This document shows positions 57,500 to 60,000 of a DNA stretch of 60,000 bases, one piece after another. Within the stretch, counting starts at the first letter, position 1, and the number at the start of each line of letters is the position of its first letter. The translations under genes and the position numbers were made by a program. The stretch comes from Takakia lepidozioides (lineage: Eukaryota > Streptophyta > Takakiopsida > Takakiales > Takakiaceae): positions 18,726,001 through 18,786,000 of the forward strand of contig CM060731.1 in the NCBI GenBank assembly GCA_030704615.1, written 5' to 3'. Below the pieces are notes generated by a model. It was not told where the DNA came from and ran no database searches. It worked only from the letters and a program-made list of their open reading frames with translations.

Positions 57500-58492
57500 T
57501 CATTCATGTCGTGGGACGTTGATGGGGAGGCTGGGCTCTGAAAAACAACAATTTTGAGCTAGCTGATCTGGCAGAAAAAGTCAGAATTGCCTCCCTGTTG
57601 CGTTTTAACAAAGGGGGTTACCTCCCTGCAGGTAATCTTTTGGGTTTTTCTTAACTAGGGGGAGACCAACCTGCAGGTAATTCCTTTGGACAAAATGTTG
57701 TTGGGGCCTATATGTACCTCCATTTGCTCCACTTTTGAACCTTCAGCGAATGGCGTGGTTTCCTAAGGTGGTTTCATTCTGAGGAATGGCTGGTGGATAT
57801 AAGGAGGCACTGGCGGACCATGTGGAGGCTTGCATGGGGCCTTGGAGGCCAAGTTTCATGAGCTCGTGGAGGGCGGTTTGAGGAGTGTCTACATGATGCT
57901 CCCCGTGGTCATGCAAGTGAGAGAAGAGAGGAAAAAAGAGGGTGTTGGGATGAGAGTGTGCTGGGGATAGACATTGCTTTAGCTTCCATTCCTCATAGCT
58001 TTCCACCTTCTCTGTAGGCCGAGACCTTTCCGTAGGTGGAGGCAAGAGTGAGTCCGGGTTTGGGCTGGGTTGCAGGAGCGACACTGTGGAGAGAGATTTT
58101 TGGTGTGGGGGAGTTGTTGTCTTCATTTCTTGTGTTTGGATCCCCTCCACACCTGCATGCTTGATTGTGCGCCATGCTAGTTTTGTGTGGGCACTTGTTT
58201 TTATAGGTGGTTGGCTCGGGCTTGATCGTCGATCCGACCCTAGAGCATGCTGTCTATGGTGAGGCTGGGTTAATGACCAGTCAGACCATCTTTGTTTCTC
58301 CTTGGTGAGGTTGGAGGTGATGACTAGCCGACCATAGGAATGCCTGCGGTGGATGCAGGTGCAGGTGCAGGTTATGTTAGGAACCTAGTATTCCAAACCA
58401 TAAGCCGCATCAGATTCTCTACCCGGTTACCTTGTAGAGAGGGGGCTAGGGACATATTCATGACCGGTTGAGTGTCAATTTGTCAATACGGA
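57497..58492. other. Possible 5' region of a Ty3-type retrotransposon
   Basis: Precedes the Gag fragment. A Pro/Ser-rich minus-strand frame (58150-57743) has no recognisable family. I could not find an LTR pair or a clear primer-binding site. Confidence 0.3.
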
Positions 58493-59152
58493 GGTGCTAC
58501 CAGTTGCTGGGGAAAGTGCCGGTACGAGCACTAGCGATACTAGTGGGTACACGAGACGAGGTGTGCGGTTTAGGCCACCTTCACCTCCTGTGTCTTCTAC
58601 GGAAGGTTCTGATTCGGATTGTGAATCAGGATGTATTGGTCACCCGACTATGTCTCCATCACTAGAGGCACTAGAGGGACAAGGGCAGCAGCCACACCGG
58701 CAGCTTCCACAAGCAACAGTAGGACTAGTGGTACAGAGACTGGGACGTCCACCCAAGCTTCTGTTGCACCAGCACTAGTGCCCGCGCCTGTCTTCAACCC
58801 GGTTGTGGAGTTCTTCGAAGAGTTGAGAAGAAACTACCAAGGGGTGATGAAAGAGAAGTTGCGGAGCTCGCAAGAGTTCAAGAGGAAGCCTACTGAGAGA
58901 TTGAGGGAGGCTTTCACTCGCATGAGGCGCTTGATAAATATAACCCAAGGGGTTACGGAGGCTCAGACAGTCCAATTCTGGTATGAGATATTGGACAAGG
59001 AGTTGAGGAGAAGGGTGCGGGATGCAACTTTCCTACAAGTGGCCCAACCCACCTTAGCAAATGTGTTTTTGCTGGTAGAGCGGATAAAGCTCAGCATGGT
59101 GGAGCTAGTGGCTGTACTAGTGGTGGCTAGTGGTTGCCTAGTGGCAGCCTAG
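58493..59152 (+). pseudogene. Ty3-type retrotransposon Gag fragment
   Basis: The frame at 58631-59152 has the retrotransposon Gag (capsid-like) core: 'FKRKPTERLREAFTRMRRLI', then 'QFWYEILDKELRRRVRD' and 'LANVFLLVERIK'. An upstream Ser/Pro-rich segment in another frame (58494-58640, 'RFRPPSPPVSSTEGSDSD') joins by a frameshift near 58635. It ends at 59152 without a zinc knuckle, and no protease or polymerase follows, so only a 5' piece remains. Confidence 0.7.
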
Positions 59153-59190
59153 TGGTGGACTAGTGGTGGACTAATGATAGACTAGTGTTT
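59090..59190 (+). repeat. Short tandem CTAGTGGTGG units at the Gag fragment end
   Basis: CTAGTGGTGG, CTAGTGGTTGC, CTAGTGGCAGC and GACTAGTGGTG follow one another. This low-complexity expansion disrupts the end of the Gag frame. Confidence 0.7.
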
Positions 59191-59464
59191 GGTGTGCACA
59201 TGTGTTGTGTGGTTTTGGACAACAATATAGTTGTGTAGCAATATGTATGCGCACGACAGGTAGAAGCACCGTTCCTGGCGCATGTGCCCCGTAGTGGCGC
59301 TCAAAAGTGCGCCCACGATGCAAGAAAGTATGCCCATTTTTGGAACGTGTCACGGTGGGGTACGCCATGATAGGCCAACAAGCTTACCCAAAGAGGAATG
59401 AACTACACTACACCATTCATGAAATCACTTTACACTCAAATTATCCTAGGTAGATGAACTTTAT

Positions 59465-59712
59465 TGAAATTTGTTCCAACTACAAAATCTGGGGCTCACC
59501 AAGAGCTTTCCAATGGTATCTTTATTTCCTAAAATGGTTAAAATGGTTAAAATCCAAGATACCAAACGAGCAATATATCTTGTGCACCTGAAATTTGTTC
59601 CAACTACAGAATCTGGGGCTCACCAAGAGCTTTCCAATGGTATCTTTATTTCCTAAAATGGTTAAAATGGTTAAAATCCAAGATACCAAACGAGCAATAT
59701 ATCTTGTGCACC
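59465..59712 (+). repeat. 124-bp tandem duplication
   Basis: 59465-59588 and 59589-59712 differ at about two positions. A more diverged third copy follows: AGGTAGATG and CTTTCCAATGGTAT recur at 59750-59825. The near-identity implies a very recent duplication. Confidence 0.95.
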
Positions 59713-60000
59713 ACGATCGGCCCACTTGTTTTACCCTTAAATTGCTATAGGTAGATGTCCTCTAATGAAAATTGCTCCAACTACACAAAGATGGGCCACA
59801 TTAAGCGCTTTCCAATGGTATTTGTTTTTGGTTACCATCTCAGGTAGAAAAGATATTAATGAGATATGAATGAGTCATGATAGGAACAAGGTGCGCCACA
59901 TGCTGACCGCTGACATCCTCTACTTCTATCCACTTTTAATAGCAGATAAAGTCAAAATCTCGTTTAACTTTCAACTAAGAAAAATTGTGTTATCTTAAGA

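Noticed and set aside
57743-58150. 135-aa Pro/Ser-rich minus-strand gene
   Set aside because: No family, no splice or start context, and it overlaps the probable 5' region of a retrotransposon; kept only as an uncertain note.

Overview
This window reads as nuclear DNA of a land plant, most likely an early-diverging one (moss, liverwort, hornwort or lycophyte type); I cannot name the species. The grounds are a plant-type pentatricopeptide-repeat (PPR) protein with a complete C-terminal DYW deaminase, a plant organellar ssDNA-binding (OSB) 'PDF' motif, spliceosomal GT-AG introns, tRNA-derived SINEs, and hAT and Harbinger type non-autonomous transposons. Two genes look intact and carry most of the cellular function. 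One is a 19-exon TFIIIC subunit of the GTF3C3/tau131 type (3193-13715, + strand, 1008 aa predicted). The other is a five-exon gene (34197-39008, + strand) whose splice phases join an OSB-like PDF-motif module to a PPR-DYW editing-factor module (1274 aa predicted). That second gene is the most interesting coding feature here.

Layout from left to right. 1-2820: a tyrosine-recombinase transposon with inverted terminal repeats and extra palindromes. 3193-13715: the TFIIIC gene, with 3' pieces of one LINE family in three introns and in its 3' flank. 14369-15866: a 1.5-kb fold-back element. 16983-20542 (-): a broken ankyrin/PGG gene with a 93-bp coding minisatellite. 21410-22740: about 118-bp repeats in dimeric order. 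22756-24345: four successive inverted duplications, each carrying the same peptide outward or inward. 24595-25811 (-): a broken protein-kinase-like gene. 26398-27068: an array of 13 short GC-rich palindromes. 27646-28093: a Harbinger-type MITE. 29275-30853: a direct duplication. 33282-34065: a hAT-type element carrying a SINE. 34197-39008: the OSB-PPR gene. 41578-41776: a 199-bp multi-block palindrome. 43770-45173: exons of an unrecognised gene. 46071-49930: a large inverted-repeat element with heat-shock-like promoter motifs, a LINE inserted with a clear 14-bp target duplication, a SINE and a further nested element. 53080-55516 (-): a second, heavily damaged tyrosine-recombinase copy. 58493-59152: a Ty3-type Gag fragment. 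59465-59712: a 124-bp tandem duplication.

Most of the window is therefore mobile DNA and its decay products around two conserved genes. Several insertions can be read precisely because their target-site duplications, or an 'empty' paralogous arm, are present. The TFIIIC protein would act in RNA polymerase III initiation; the PPR-DYW protein would act in a plastid or mitochondrion on RNA C-to-U editing. All family assignments are by eye from motifs; no database search was run.
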